Notes under the pieces: model-generated | Databases searched by the model: none | Seen by the model: only the letters and a program-made list of their open reading frames with translations | What the model was told of the DNA's origin: nothing | Translations under genes and position numbers: made by a program | In this document: in pieces, positions 26,053-35,134 of the stretch | How positions within the stretch are numbered: position 1 is the stretch's first letter | How the letters are laid out: the number at the start of each line of letters is the position of its first letter | NCBI GenBank assembly: GCA_030524705.1 | Contig: JAUNGD010000006.1 | Span: 35,031 to 99,030, forward strand | Length of the DNA stretch: 64,000 bases | Direction: 5' to 3' | Source: Lachnospiraceae bacterium | GTDB lineage: Bacteria; Bacillota; Clostridia; Lachnospirales; Lachnospiraceae

Positions 26053-26673
26053 TTATATAAAGTATTCAATCGACTTCTCCGGCGTAACCATTGTCCTGCA
26101 GTTAAACAGAAGCACGGCCTCCCGCATATCATAGGGTCCCAGAGCATAAATCTCATAGGTTTCTTTATTAAAATATGATTCCGGTACGATCCGGTTGTAC
26201 CGGAAGGGCTGATCAAGAAGCACCTGTATGTCCTTCTGGTCAAAGGGCTCGGCCCGGTAATACGGATCAAACATCAGAATTTTATCCTCCCGAATTCCTG
26301 TCAGCACTACATAATGAGCTTCATCGTAAAACAACCGTACCACCGCTGCCCCGCCCCGCTTCAGCGCATCATTGATATAGCTCTCCTGCCCGATATAGAC
26401 GCTCTGACCCGACAGATAGCGGCCTGAAATGTCCAGCCGTCCCGTTCTTCCAAATCCGTTCAGCCAGTTGCAGAGAAACATCATGGCCGCTGTGGATGTG
26501 CCGCTCTTGCCCGGCACGCCCTCCACGCTGTAGCAGTCAAGACAGTACAGCATGACGTTTCTGATAACCTCCGGCGGTATCTCCTCCCGCTCAAATAAAT
26601 AGCTGATGGCGTCAAGAACCGCGGTGGGGCCGCAGTCGTATTCTGATAACTGATAATGAAGTGGATTTTTCAT
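26053..26673 (-). CDS. C39-like papain-fold peptidase domain protein
   Basis: A 206-aa protein with the C39-like protease pattern: YQLSEYDCGPTAVLDAISYLFE (Cys14), FYDEAHYVVLTGI (His120) and KILMFDPYYR (Asp136). There is no signal peptide or transporter domain, so it is a free-standing cytoplasmic protein. The start at 26673 follows GGCGGGG. It sits 37 nt ahead of the M20 gene and 122 nt after the C-S lyase. Substrate unknown; a cysteine-peptide or bacteriocin-type leader cannot be told apart. Confidence 0.7.
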   Translation of the reverse strand: MKNPLHYQLSEYDCGPTAVLDAISYLFEREEIPPEVIRNVMLYCLDCYSVEGVPGKSGTSTAAMMFLCNWLNGFGRTGRLDISGRYLSGQSVYIGQESYINDALKRGGAAVVRLFYDEAHYVVLTGIREDKILMFDPYYRAEPFDQKDIQVLLDQPFRYNRIVPESYFNKETYEIYALGPYDMREAVLLFNCRTMVTPEKSIEYFI

Positions 26674-26710
26674 ATGTTCCCCGCCTTTTCCTGAATTCTG
26701 ACCTTCGCCG

Positions 26711-26768
26711 AAGTACATGATCTGTTCAGTCATGTACTTTACTGAATCATATCTCCTGTTCAGTCATG
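26711..26768. repeat. Inverted repeat plus direct repeat before the C39-like gene
   Basis: AAGTACATGA (26711-26720) and TCATGTACTT (26730-26739) are a perfect 10-bp dyad. CTGTTCAGTCATG inside it (26722-26734) is repeated exactly at 26756-26768. No T tract follows, so it looks like a protein-binding or RNA element in the 122-nt gap. Confidence 0.6.
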
Positions 26769-26795
26769 GTCTTCTGCATTATACTCTTTTCTGGC

Positions 26796-27968
26796 TCAGG
26801 AGTAAACTGCCTCCCTAAGCTGTTCCAACGCTTTTTCCAGGGTCTGCCGCGGACACGCGATATTGATGCGCTCAAAGCCTTCGCCGTCGGGGCCGAACAT
26901 GGCGCCGCTGTCCAGCCAGAGCTTCGCCCGGTTCACAATCAGATCCTCCCGCTCCTCTTCCGTCAGATTCAGTCCCCGGAAATCCAGCCAGAGCAAATAC
27001 GTTCCCTCCGGCTCCACCAGCCTGATCTCCGGCAGCTTTGCCGCAAGGTATTCCCGGACAAAGGCAAGGTTTCCTGCCAGATACTCCTTCAATCCGGCAA
27101 GCCATTCCCCGCCGCCCTCGTATGCCGCCTGACACGCTGCAAGCCCCATCAGATTCAGCTGGCTGTAGCCTGCCGCTGCGACCTGCTTTTTAAACTCTTT
27201 TTTCAATTCAGGGTTAGAAATAAAAATATTTGACACCTGCAGCCCTGCAAGGTTGAAGGTCTTGCTGGGAGCCGTACACGTAACCGTAATGTCTGCCAGC
27301 TCCGGCGAGAGGGATGCAAACACGAAATGGCGGTTCCCCGGATACACAAAATCACTGTGAATCTCGTCGCTGACCACAAGCACCCCGTACCGCAGGCATA
27401 TCTCGCCGATTCTGCGCAGCTCCCACTCCTTCCATACACGCCCCACCGGATTGTGAGGGCTGCACAAGAGGAAAAGTTTTACATGGTTTTCTCTGATTTT
27501 CTGTTCAAAATCTTCAAAATCAATCTCATAATGCCCGTCCTGCAGCTTCAGAGGACTGTTGACCAGAATACGTCCATTATCCCGGATCACCTCACTAAAA
27601 GGATAGTATACGGGCTGCTGCAGCAATACTGCATCCCCCGCCCTGGTGAAAGCACGGACCGCCATAGCCAGAGCAAAAACTACTCCGGGCGTTTTTACAA
27701 GCCAGCTGCGCTTTGTCGTCCATCCAAAATGCCTCTCATACCAGCCCGACACCGCCTGAAAATAAGCTTCCTTGCTCTCACTGTATCCAAAAATTCCGTG
27801 AACCGCCGCCTGCTCCAGCCGCTCCACAATATAGGGTGCGGTCTGAAAATCCATATCGGCCACCCAAAGAGGCAGTACATCCTCCCTCTTTCCACGCTCC
27901 TTTGCAAAATCATATTTCAGGCAGTTCGTACCCCGGCGGTCAATAACCTTATCAAAATCGTATCCCAT
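26796..27968 (-). CDS. patB: PatB/MalY-type cystathionine beta-lyase / aminotransferase
   Basis: A 390-aa PLP fold type I enzyme of the MalY/PatB group. LPLWVADMDFQTAPYIVERL near residue 35 is diagnostic. Others are GVVFALAMAVRAFTRAGDAVLLQQPVYYPF, SPHNPVGRVW, VVSDEIHSDFVYPG and the PLP lysine in TAPSKTFNLAGLQ (Lys236). It cleaves the C-S bond of cystathionine and cysteine-like compounds, giving homocysteine or sulfide plus pyruvate and ammonia. The start follows GGGAGG. It lies between the gamma-synthase/lyase and the peptidase genes. Confidence 0.9.
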   Translation of the reverse strand: MGYDFDKVIDRRGTNCLKYDFAKERGKREDVLPLWVADMDFQTAPYIVERLEQAAVHGIFGYSESKEAYFQAVSGWYERHFGWTTKRSWLVKTPGVVFALAMAVRAFTRAGDAVLLQQPVYYPFSEVIRDNGRILVNSPLKLQDGHYEIDFEDFEQKIRENHVKLFLLCSPHNPVGRVWKEWELRRIGEICLRYGVLVVSDEIHSDFVYPGNRHFVFASLSPELADITVTCTAPSKTFNLAGLQVSNIFISNPELKKEFKKQVAAAGYSQLNLMGLAACQAAYEGGGEWLAGLKEYLAGNLAFVREYLAAKLPEIRLVEPEGTYLLWLDFRGLNLTEEEREDLIVNRAKLWLDSGAMFGPDGEGFERINIACPRQTLEKALEQLREAVYS

Positions 27969-27996
27969 ACTGTATCCTCCCGTATCTCCAATCGTA

Positions 27997-28080
27997 ATTC
28001 CGATGCAATCTCTTTTCTTTCATTTTGATGCAACGCCCTTTTCATTCCGATGCGGTACTTTTCTTTCCATTCCGATTCCC
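27997..28080. repeat. Four imperfect ~22-25 bp repeats
   Basis: Units at 27997-28021, 28022-28043, 28044-28068 and a partial one from 28069 each begin ATTCCGAT or ATTTTGAT and continue GC..(A/G)....TTTTC. They fill the gap between the two C-S enzyme genes. They could be operator arrays or replication-slippage products. Confidence 0.65.
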
Positions 28081-28081
28081 T

Positions 28082-29221
28082 TTATTCCAGCGCCTGTGCG
28101 AGATCTGCAATCAGATCCTCCGCATCCTCGATACCCACGGAGAAGCGCAGAAACGTCTCTGTGATGCCGAGCTTTTCCCGGACCTCCTTCGGCACGTCGC
28201 CATGGGTCTGCAGCATCGGATATGTGATCAGTGATTCCACGCCGCCCAGACTTTCCGCATAGACAATCAGCCGTACCTTTTCCAGTACTTTTCTTGCTGT
28301 CTCCTCAGAGTCTACCCGGAAAGAGATCATGCTTCCGGTGCCTCTGGCCTGAGATGCATTGACCTCATATCCCGGATGCTCCGGAAGCCCAACATAGTAA
28401 ACCTGCTCTACCCTGGGCTGCTCCTTCAGCCACCGGGCGATCTTCCGGGCATTGCTCTGCTGCTTTTCAATCCGTACTGCAAGCGTCTTGATCCCCCGCA
28501 GGAGTAAAAAGCTGTCAAAGGGTGCCAGACTGCTGCCCACTGTCTTATAATAATACCGTATTTTTTCCGCCAGCTCAGGACTTGCCGTACAGAGAAAGCC
28601 GGCCAGCGTATCATTATGTCCGCCCAGGAACTTGGTACCGCTGTGGATCACAAGATCGGCTCCCAATGCGATGGGATTTTGCAGATATGGGGAAAGAAAC
28701 GTATTGTCCACAATCAGAAGCAGGTTATATTGATCTGCCAGCCGCTTCATCGCCCTCAGATCCGTCACCTTCATCGTAGGATTGCTGGGCGTCTCAATAT
28801 AAAGCGCCTTCGTAGCCGGGGTAATCTCCTGCTCCACCAGAGCTGCGTCTGATGTGTCGATGTAAGAAAAGCTCAGATCTCTTCTCCTGCCCACGGATTC
28901 AAAAATCCTCACGGAGCCGCCGTACAGATCCTCCGAACAGACCACGTGCGCTCCCGCCTCCAAAAGCTCCAGGCAGAGAGACAGCGCAGCCATTCCCGTT
29001 GAGCAGGCCACGGTATCGTATGCCCCTTCCAGTGCCGAAATCGTGTTTTCCAGCTCCGCTCTGGTAGGATTACTTTCCCTGGAGTAATCGTATCCTGTAG
29101 ACTGTCCGATACCCGGATGGGAAAAGGTGGCGGTCTGATAGATCGGGATCGGTATTGCCCCGTATGAATGCTCCTGTCCGCCTTTTCCGTGAATACACTG
29201 CGTATCAATCTTATATCCCAT
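28082..29221 (-). CDS. Trans-sulfuration enzyme (cystathionine gamma-synthase/lyase family)
   Basis: A 379-aa Cys/Met metabolism PLP enzyme. Visible are YDYSRESNPTRAELENTISALEG, CSTGMAALSLCLELL, EDLYGGSVRIFE, IETPSNPTMKVTDL, DNTFLSPYLQNPIALGADLVIHSGTKFLGGH (PLP Lys197) and SLGGVESLITYPMLQTHGDV. Sequence alone cannot decide between cystathionine gamma-synthase, gamma-lyase and beta-lyase. With CysK and PatB beside it, it serves cysteine-methionine interconversion. The start follows a weak GGAG-type site. Confidence 0.88.
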   Translation of the reverse strand: MGYKIDTQCIHGKGGQEHSYGAIPIPIYQTATFSHPGIGQSTGYDYSRESNPTRAELENTISALEGAYDTVACSTGMAALSLCLELLEAGAHVVCSEDLYGGSVRIFESVGRRRDLSFSYIDTSDAALVEQEITPATKALYIETPSNPTMKVTDLRAMKRLADQYNLLLIVDNTFLSPYLQNPIALGADLVIHSGTKFLGGHNDTLAGFLCTASPELAEKIRYYYKTVGSSLAPFDSFLLLRGIKTLAVRIEKQQSNARKIARWLKEQPRVEQVYYVGLPEHPGYEVNASQARGTGSMISFRVDSEETARKVLEKVRLIVYAESLGGVESLITYPMLQTHGDVPKEVREKLGITETFLRFSVGIEDAEDLIADLAQALE

Positions 29222-29288
29222 ATTGTTTCTCCTCTCTGTCAGACCAAATGTACATATTTTAAAGAATAATAGGAAACCGAAACTGCCT

Positions 29289-29350
29289 TTATATCATTGT
29301 GCGAAGCACTTTTTATGACACAGAAAAATTTCTCATATCACAAAATATAA
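29289..29350. repeat. Small hairpin repeat, degenerate copy
   Basis: GTGCGAAGCACTTTTTATGA, then ACAGAAA/TTTCTCATATCA, closely resembles the element at 41503-41563. It sits between the gamma-synthase promoter region and the cysK terminator. Probably a non-autonomous palindromic repeat family. Confidence 0.5.
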
Positions 29351-29373
29351 AAAGGGAAGCACGTATGCTTCCC
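29342..29373 (-). terminator. Terminator of cysK
   Basis: On the minus strand GGGAAGCA-TACG-TGCTTCCC (29373-29354) is a perfect hairpin, followed by TTTTTATATTTTG. It lies 16 nt after the cysK stop, so cysK is probably transcribed alone. Confidence 0.9.
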
Positions 29374-29389
29374 TCATCTATTCCCGGGC

Positions 29390-30322
29390 TTATTCAGCAA
29401 ACAGCGGTGTAGAATAATATCTGTCTCCCGTATCCGGCAGGAGCGCTACGATATTCTTACCCTTGTTCTCTGGACGTTTTGCAAGCTGGATTGCTGCATA
29501 AAGCGCCGCACCGGAGGAAATACCTACGAGAACGCCCTCGTTCTTCGCCAGAAGCTTTGCAGTTGCGAATGCATCTTCATTTTCAACCTTGATGATCTCA
29601 TCGTAAATAGAAGTATTCAGTACCTCCGGAACAAATCCTGCTCCGATACCCTGAATCTTATGCGGACCGCTCTTGCCCTCAGAAAGCACCGGAGAAGAGG
29701 CCGGCTCTACTGCTACAACCTTCACATCCGCCTTTTTAGACTTCAGGAACTCACCTGCGCCTGTCAACGTACCGCCTGTACCTACACCGGCCACAAAAAT
29801 ATCCACTGCCCCGTCGGTATCATTCCAAATCTCCGGCCCTGTTGTGCTTCTGTGGATAGCAGGGTTCGCCGGATTCACAAACTGTCCCGGAATAAAGCTA
29901 TCCGGAATTTCCTTTGCCAGCTCATCTGCTCTGGCAATCGCGCCCTTCATTCCCTTTGCACCTTCCGTCAGCACAAGCTCTGCACCGTATGCCTTCAGAA
30001 TATTTCTTCTCTCAACACTCATCGTCTCCGGCATCGTCAGGATAATGCGGTATCCCTTCGCTGCTGCGATAGCTGCAAGACCGATACCTGTATTTCCTGA
30101 TGTCGGCTCGATGATCACGGAGCCTTCCTTCAGAAGCCCCTTTTCCTCTGCATCCTCTACCATGGCCTTTGCAATACGGTCCTTTACGCTTCCGGCCGGA
30201 TTAAAATACTCAAGCTTTACGAGAACAGTAGCTTCAAGCCCAAGTCTTTTTTCAATATTTGCCACCTCAACAAGCGGGGTATTTCCGATCAATCCCAGTG
30301 TTCCTTTATAAATCTGTGACAT
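29390..30322 (-). CDS. cysK: Cysteine synthase A (O-acetylserine sulfhydrylase)
   Basis: A 310-aa PLP fold type II enzyme that makes cysteine from O-acetylserine and sulfide. Visible are [30 protein letters not shown] (PLP Lys47), [16 protein letters not shown] (substrate loop), [18 protein letters not shown] (phosphate loop) and GISSGAA. Full family length. It has its own strong promoter and terminator, and heads the minus-strand sulfur island. Confidence 0.95.
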   Translation of the reverse strand: MSQIYKGTLGLIGNTPLVEVANIEKRLGLEATVLVKLEYFNPAGSVKDRIAKAMVEDAEEKGLLKEGSVIIEPTSGNTGIGLAAIAAAKGYRIILTMPETMSVERRNILKAYGAELVLTEGAKGMKGAIARADELAKEIPDSFIPGQFVNPANPAIHRSTTGPEIWNDTDGAVDIFVAGVGTGGTLTGAGEFLKSKKADVKVVAVEPASSPVLSEGKSGPHKIQGIGAGFVPEVLNTSIYDEIIKVENEDAFATAKLLAKNEGVLVGISSGAALYAAIQLAKRPENKGKNIVALLPDTGDRYYSTPLFAE

Positions 30323-30376
30323 GCTTCTTTCCTCCTATATTTCCTATTTGTTTACTATGTTTTATGTGTTACTGGT

Positions 30377-30404
30377 ATTATAGCATATTTTCCCCGGCTG
30401 TCAA
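30377..30404 (-). promoter_or_regulatory. Promoter of cysK
   Basis: On the minus strand TTGACA (30404-30399) and TATAAT (30382-30377), both perfect, are 16 nt apart. The leader to the ATG is about 50 nt. Confidence 0.85.
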
Positions 30405-30481
30405 CTACAATATAAAAATTTTTTATCTCTTGTTTTGTCGAAACTTGTCACATAAGTATTTTATACATTTACCAAGAATAT

Positions 30482-30510
30482 TTGACATTCTCTGTATTTT
30501 CTTGTAAAAT
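30482..30510 (+). promoter_or_regulatory. Promoter of the DUF1294 gene
   Basis: TTGACA (30482-30487) and TAAAAT (30505-30510) with a 17-nt spacer, 34 nt before the start codon. Confidence 0.75.
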
Positions 30511-30543
30511 ACAAATGATTTGCACTTATTATCGGAGGATATT

Positions 30544-31851
30544 ATGAAGACACTACTGATTATTTATATTATCATGATAAACCTGATCGGTTTTTTTATT
30601 ATGGGCATTGATAAAAACAAAGCTCGCCGGGGCAAATGGCGCATTTCCGAAAAGACACTTTTCTTGATCGCCCTGCTTTGTGGCAGCATCGGCATTTTGA
30701 TCGGCATGTATGTATTCCGCCACAAGACGAAGCATCTTTCCTTCACAATTGGGATTCCCACGATCCTGGTGCTGCAGCTGCTGCTTATAAGCTTCCTCTA
30801 TTCATGGAACAGCAAGCAGATGGGCCGTCCGGCACAGGCAGTTGAGAATGAACTTGCCCTGATCCAAAAGCTGGACTCTGATACCATACAGTCTTTCGTA
30901 TCCTACGAAAATCTTATGAATTCTCATCTTGCTTCCGGCACTATAAACGACGATACCGCTGAAGCAGTCGGCCTCTTTTTCAAGAACTTCAAATACAACA
31001 TCCACAACGAACAGATAGACGGCGATACCGCAACAGTCAGTGTCAATATCACCAATATTGACACGCATGCCCTCGCCCAGGATCTGTGCCGGGAAATTTT
31101 GCAGGAGTCCGTGGCGATCTATCCGACGTCCAGAAGCTCCACCACCAGCGACTACTACCGCCTTCTTCGGGATACCCTGGCAAATCATACCTATGAACCG
31201 GTGGTCACCACCGCATATTTCCACCTTCAAAAGGACGAGTCCGGCTGGATCATCCTGACTGACCAGACCCTGGAGGATGAGCTGGTCAGCGGTTTTATCA
31301 CTTATCTGAATGATCCCAAGATTCTGCCCGTTTCCGAGGTGGTCTCCATTCATCTGGACGCCCTGAAAAACCTGACCGCAGAGCAATGGGCCGAATATCT
31401 CTCTGTCAATGATGTTTTTGCCACGTACAATACGGACTACTATCAGCAGATCGATGAGGAATATATCAGGCAGCTTGCTGATGCTTTTGATTATGAGATC
31501 ATAAAATGCACCGAAGAAGATACTACCGCTGAAGTTGTGGTTCGAATCAAAAGTATTGATATGACAAATGTTCTTACCATATATAAAAAACATCTTCTGG
31601 AATACGCGGCAACGTCAAAGTCCATACGTGATGATGACGTCACCTTTTCAAACGAAACCTCCCGGCTTCTGCTGGAGTCCCTACGTGAAAACAGCAAGAC
31701 CAGTTCCACCGATATCGACATGACCTTCTACAATAACGGAACTATCTGGGAAATTTATTTCGGAAATGATTTTACGAATGCGCTGATGGGGGACATGAGA
31801 GATGCTATTGACACTTTCAACTCCCTGACCCGGGATAATCTTCCAGAATAA
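30544..31851 (+). CDS. DUF1294 membrane protein with duplicated extracytoplasmic modules
   Basis: A 435-aa protein. Residues 1-85 are a DUF1294 domain (IMGIDKNKARRGKWRISEKTLFLIALLCGSIGILIGMYVFRHKTKH) with membrane spans near 5-20, 38-55 and 70-90. The rest, facing outside, contains two related modules. Each has a strand pair (NIHNEQIDGDTATVSVNITNIDTHAL; YEIIKCTEEDTTAEVVVRIKSIDMTNV) and ends with a tryptophan-containing strand (SGWIILTD; GTIWEIYF). Stand-alone DUF1294 proteins are only about 90 aa. The start follows CGGAGG. Function unknown. Confidence 0.75.
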   Translation: MKTLLIIYIIMINLIGFFIMGIDKNKARRGKWRISEKTLFLIALLCGSIGILIGMYVFRHKTKHLSFTIGIPTILVLQLLLISFLYSWNSKQMGRPAQAVENELALIQKLDSDTIQSFVSYENLMNSHLASGTINDDTAEAVGLFFKNFKYNIHNEQIDGDTATVSVNITNIDTHALAQDLCREILQESVAIYPTSRSSTTSDYYRLLRDTLANHTYEPVVTTAYFHLQKDESGWIILTDQTLEDELVSGFITYLNDPKILPVSEVVSIHLDALKNLTAEQWAEYLSVNDVFATYNTDYYQQIDEEYIRQLADAFDYEIIKCTEEDTTAEVVVRIKSIDMTNVLTIYKKHLLEYAATSKSIRDDDVTFSNETSRLLLESLRENSKTSSTDIDMTFYNNGTIWEIYFGNDFTNALMGDMRDAIDTFNSLTRDNLPE

Positions 31852-31870
31852 CAAGAAATACTTCAATGCA

Positions 31871-31930
31871 AAATACCGAAGCTGCTGACGGTGCGGCACT
31901 AAAGCCGCGCTGTCAATCTCTCCGGTATTT
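31871..31930. terminator. Bidirectional hairpin between convergent genes
   Basis: AAATACCG (31871-31878) pairs with CGGTATTT (31923-31930), with an inner TGACGGTGCGGC/GCCGCGCTGTCA stem. It separates the DUF1294 gene from aspS. T tracts are short on both sides, so its strength is uncertain. Confidence 0.55.
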
Positions 31931-31964
31931 CCTGCACTTCTTATTCCGTTTTTTTATTCTACTT

Positions 31965-33755
31965 TTATTCCTCTACCTCTGTAGTCTCCAGAAACAGCTC
32001 CTTAAGCTGCTTTTCGTCTACCACGCTGGGCGCTTCTGTCATCAGGTCGGAGGCATCCTTCACCTTCGGGAAGGCGATGACCTCCCGGATGCTGTCGCAG
32101 CCTGCCATCAGCATGATCAGACGGTCCAGACCGAAGGCCAGACCTGCGTGAGGCGGCACTCCGTATTTGAAGGCATTCAGCAGGAAGCCGAACTGCTCCT
32201 GCGCCTGCTCCTTCGTGAAGCCCAGCATGTCAAACATCTTGCTCTGGATATCGCTCTGGAAGATACGGACGCTTCCGCCGCCCAGCTCTGTACCGTTGAG
32301 CACGATATCGTATGCCTTCGCCCGGACTGCTCCCGGATCGCTCTCCAGCTTATCGAAATCCTCTTCCATCAGCATTGTAAAGGGATGATGCATTGCCACG
32401 AAACGCTGATCCTCCTCATCCCACTCCAGAAGCGGGAACTCCGTTACCCAGAGGAATTTATAATCATCCTTCTTCAGAAGTCCAAGATTCTTGGCGATTT
32501 CGATACGCAGAGCGCCAAGCACATCCCATACCACCTTGTTTTTATCTGCCGCGAACAGAAGCAGGTCCCCCGGCTGTCCCTCCATAGCCTGAACCAGTGC
32601 GTGAAGCTCTTCTTCTGTCATAAACTTTGCAAAGGAGGACTTGTACGTGCCGTCCTGATTGATGACCAGATAAGCCAGTCCCTTTGCGCCGTAGCCCTTC
32701 GCAAACTCTACCAGCGCGTCGATTTTCTTTCTCGGCATGCTGCCCTGGCCCTTCGCATTGATGCCGCGCACGCTGCCGCCTGCTGCCAGCGCATTGGTAA
32801 ATACGGAAAATCCGCAATCCTTTACGATGTCAGAAACATCGTGAAGCTCCATGCCAAAACGGAGATCCGGCTTGTCGGAGCCGAAGCGGTCCATGGCCTC
32901 CTGCCAGGTCATCCGCTGGATCGGAAGGGGTACGTCCACACCCAGCACATTCTTAAACAGTCTTGCAAGAAGACGCTCATTTACATCAATGACGTCATCC
33001 ACATCCACAAAGGAAAGCTCCATATCAATCTGGGTGAATTCCGGCTGGCGGTCCGCCCGCAGGTCCTCATCCCGGAAGCACTTTGCAATCTGGAAATAAC
33101 GGTCATAGCCGGAGCACATCAGAAGCTGCTTGAAAAGCTGCGGCGACTGCGGCAGCGCATAAAAGTGTCCCGGATGCACACGGCTCGGCACAAGATAATC
33201 CCGTGCTCCCTCCGGCGTACTCTTGATCAGGATCGGCGTCTCGATCTCCAGGAAGCCTTCTTCTGACAGGAAATTACGCACCTCCGTCGTTACCTTGCTC
33301 CGAAGCATCAGGTTCTTCTGGATATCCGGTCTTCTCAGATCAAGGAAACGGTATTTCAAACGAAGCTCCTCCTTCGTCTGGCTGTTCTCCTCGATGGGGA
33401 ATGGCGGCGTCTCAGACTCGGAGAGAATACGGAGCTCCGTGGCCCGGATCTCAATTTCTCCCGTCTTCAGTCCCTCGTTCACTGCGCCTTCCCGCAGCTC
33501 TACCCGGCCTACCACAGCGATCACATACTCGCTGCGCAGTGTGCCTGCCTTCTCGAAGCCGGCCGCCCCGATGTCCTTCTCATCAAATATGATCTGCAGC
33601 AGACCGGAACGATCCCGCAGATCCACAAATATCAAGCTTCCAAGGTTTCTTCTTTTCTGCACCCATCCCATGACAGTTACGGTACTTCCGCAGTCTGCCT
33701 TTGTCACCTCAGTACAGCGGTGCGTTCTTTTCAAACCCTTCATAGCCTCAGCCAT
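31965..33755 (-). CDS. aspS: Aspartyl-tRNA synthetase
   Basis: A 596-aa class IIb synthetase that charges tRNA-Asp. The N-terminal OB fold binds the anticodon (VTVMGWVQKRRNLGSLIFVDLRDRSGLLQIIF). Motif 2 is FRDEDLRADRQPEFTQIDMELSF, a GAD insertion spans about 290-420, and motif 3 is GLAFGLDRLIMLMAG. This length and insertion mark the bacterial type. Last gene of the apt-rel-hisS block. Confidence 0.97.
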   Translation of the reverse strand: MAEAMKGLKRTHRCTEVTKADCGSTVTVMGWVQKRRNLGSLIFVDLRDRSGLLQIIFDEKDIGAAGFEKAGTLRSEYVIAVVGRVELREGAVNEGLKTGEIEIRATELRILSESETPPFPIEENSQTKEELRLKYRFLDLRRPDIQKNLMLRSKVTTEVRNFLSEEGFLEIETPILIKSTPEGARDYLVPSRVHPGHFYALPQSPQLFKQLLMCSGYDRYFQIAKCFRDEDLRADRQPEFTQIDMELSFVDVDDVIDVNERLLARLFKNVLGVDVPLPIQRMTWQEAMDRFGSDKPDLRFGMELHDVSDIVKDCGFSVFTNALAAGGSVRGINAKGQGSMPRKKIDALVEFAKGYGAKGLAYLVINQDGTYKSSFAKFMTEEELHALVQAMEGQPGDLLLFAADKNKVVWDVLGALRIEIAKNLGLLKKDDYKFLWVTEFPLLEWDEEDQRFVAMHHPFTMLMEEDFDKLESDPGAVRAKAYDIVLNGTELGGGSVRIFQSDIQSKMFDMLGFTKEQAQEQFGFLLNAFKYGVPPHAGLAFGLDRLIMLMAGCDSIREVIAFPKVKDASDLMTEAPSVVDEKQLKELFLETTEVEE

Positions 33756-33867
33756 TTTTCATTCCTCCTATATTTAAGCGAACCCCGCAGCCCTTCCCCG
33801 GGACTGCGTGTACGCCGTATCTCTTATTCGTGATGCCAGCATCAAAATACGCTTTTGACTCGAATCA

Positions 33868-35121
33868 TTATTTGTTATTCAGAATATAGGACGCCAGCAT
33901 ATCAAGAGCAATTTCGCTCTGCTCTCCGGTCTCCATATCCTTCACTCTGGCCTTCTTGTCTTCCAGCTCCTGGGTACCGATGATTACGGTCTTTTTTGCC
34001 CCCAGCTTATTTGCGTATTTCATCTGCGCCTTTACGCTGCGGTCCATGTAATCTGTTTCCACAATTATTCCCTGTTTGCGAAGCTCGTCCACCAAACGGA
34101 AAGCCCGGCCCCTGGCTTCTTTGCCAAGGATACCTACATACAGCTCCACCGGCTCCTCCGGCGGGAACTCTACTCCTTCTTTCTCCATGAAATAAAGGAT
34201 ACGCTCAATGCCCATACCAAATCCCACAGAAGGAATATCCTGCTTCTCGTCAATCTCGTGGATCAGTCCGTCGTAACGGCCGCCGCCGCAGAGAGTGAAC
34301 CCATTAGAATCTACAAATTCAAACACGGTCTTTGTATAATAATCAAGTCCCCGAACAATTCCGGTATCTACTGTATATTCAATTCCCATCTCGTCCAGAA
34401 GAGCCTTTAACTCCTCAAAATGCTCCCGGCACTCATCGTCGAGATATTCGATCGTTCTCGGCGCATGGGCAACGATTTTCTTGCATCCATCCACCTTGCA
34501 GTCGATGACACGCAGCGGATTCTTCTGCATACGCTCCCGGCAGGTCGGGCAGAGGCCCTCCTCATGCTCCTTCAGGTAAGCAAGCAGCGCGTCATTGTAG
34601 GTCTTCCGGCAGTTCCTGCAGCCGATGCTGTTGATGTGCAGCTTCGCATCCTTCAGACCCAGCTTGCCGATCAGCTCCGTGATCAGGGTAATCAGCTCCA
34701 CCTCCGCCAGGGGACTGGAGGAGCCCACAAATTCTACGCCGAACTGATGGTGCTGTCTGAGGCGGCCGCTCTGGGGCTTTTCATAGCGGAATGCTTGCGT
34801 CACATAATACAGCTTCGTCGGCGCCGGCTGGGCGTACATATTGTGCTCCAGATACGCCCTCATGACACCTGCAGTCCCCTCCGGCTTCAGCGTAATGCTT
34901 CTTCCGCCCTTATCCTCAAATGTATACATCTCCTTTTGTACCACATCTGTCGTCTCTCCGACGCCGCGCTGGAACAGCACGGTATGCTCAAACATCGGTG
35001 TGATGATCTCTGTCATATGATACGTTTTTGCGATCTCCCGGGCTGTTTTTTCCACAATCGCCCGCTTGCGCATCTCTTCTCCGTACCAGTCCTGTACACC
35101 TCTGGGTGCCTGTGTAATCAT
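33868..35121 (-). CDS. hisS: Histidyl-tRNA synthetase
   Basis: A 417-aa class II synthetase. It has [25 protein letters not shown] (motif 2), [14 protein letters not shown] and [10 protein letters not shown], both histidine-site motifs, and a C-terminal anticodon domain ([28 protein letters not shown]). It lies 112 nt ahead of aspS, the usual pairing in Firmicutes. A four-cysteine cluster (CRNCRKTYN and CPTCRERM) lies near residues 168-195. Confidence 0.97.
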   Translation of the reverse strand: MITQAPRGVQDWYGEEMRKRAIVEKTAREIAKTYHMTEIITPMFEHTVLFQRGVGETTDVVQKEMYTFEDKGGRSITLKPEGTAGVMRAYLEHNMYAQPAPTKLYYVTQAFRYEKPQSGRLRQHHQFGVEFVGSSSPLAEVELITLITELIGKLGLKDAKLHINSIGCRNCRKTYNDALLAYLKEHEEGLCPTCRERMQKNPLRVIDCKVDGCKKIVAHAPRTIEYLDDECREHFEELKALLDEMGIEYTVDTGIVRGLDYYTKTVFEFVDSNGFTLCGGGRYDGLIHEIDEKQDIPSVGFGMGIERILYFMEKEGVEFPPEEPVELYVGILGKEARGRAFRLVDELRKQGIIVETDYMDRSVKAQMKYANKLGAKKTVIIGTQELEDKKARVKDMETGEQSEIALDMLASYILNNK

Positions 35122-35134
35122 TTTTCATCCTCCT

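Noticed and set aside
29222-29340. S-box (SAM) riboswitch or T-box ahead of the sulfur genes
   Set aside because: No matching core in this or the other sulfur-gene leaders; gaps are too short.
31866-33266. 466-codon plus-strand frame
   Set aside because: Antisense to aspS; shadow of a strongly biased gene.
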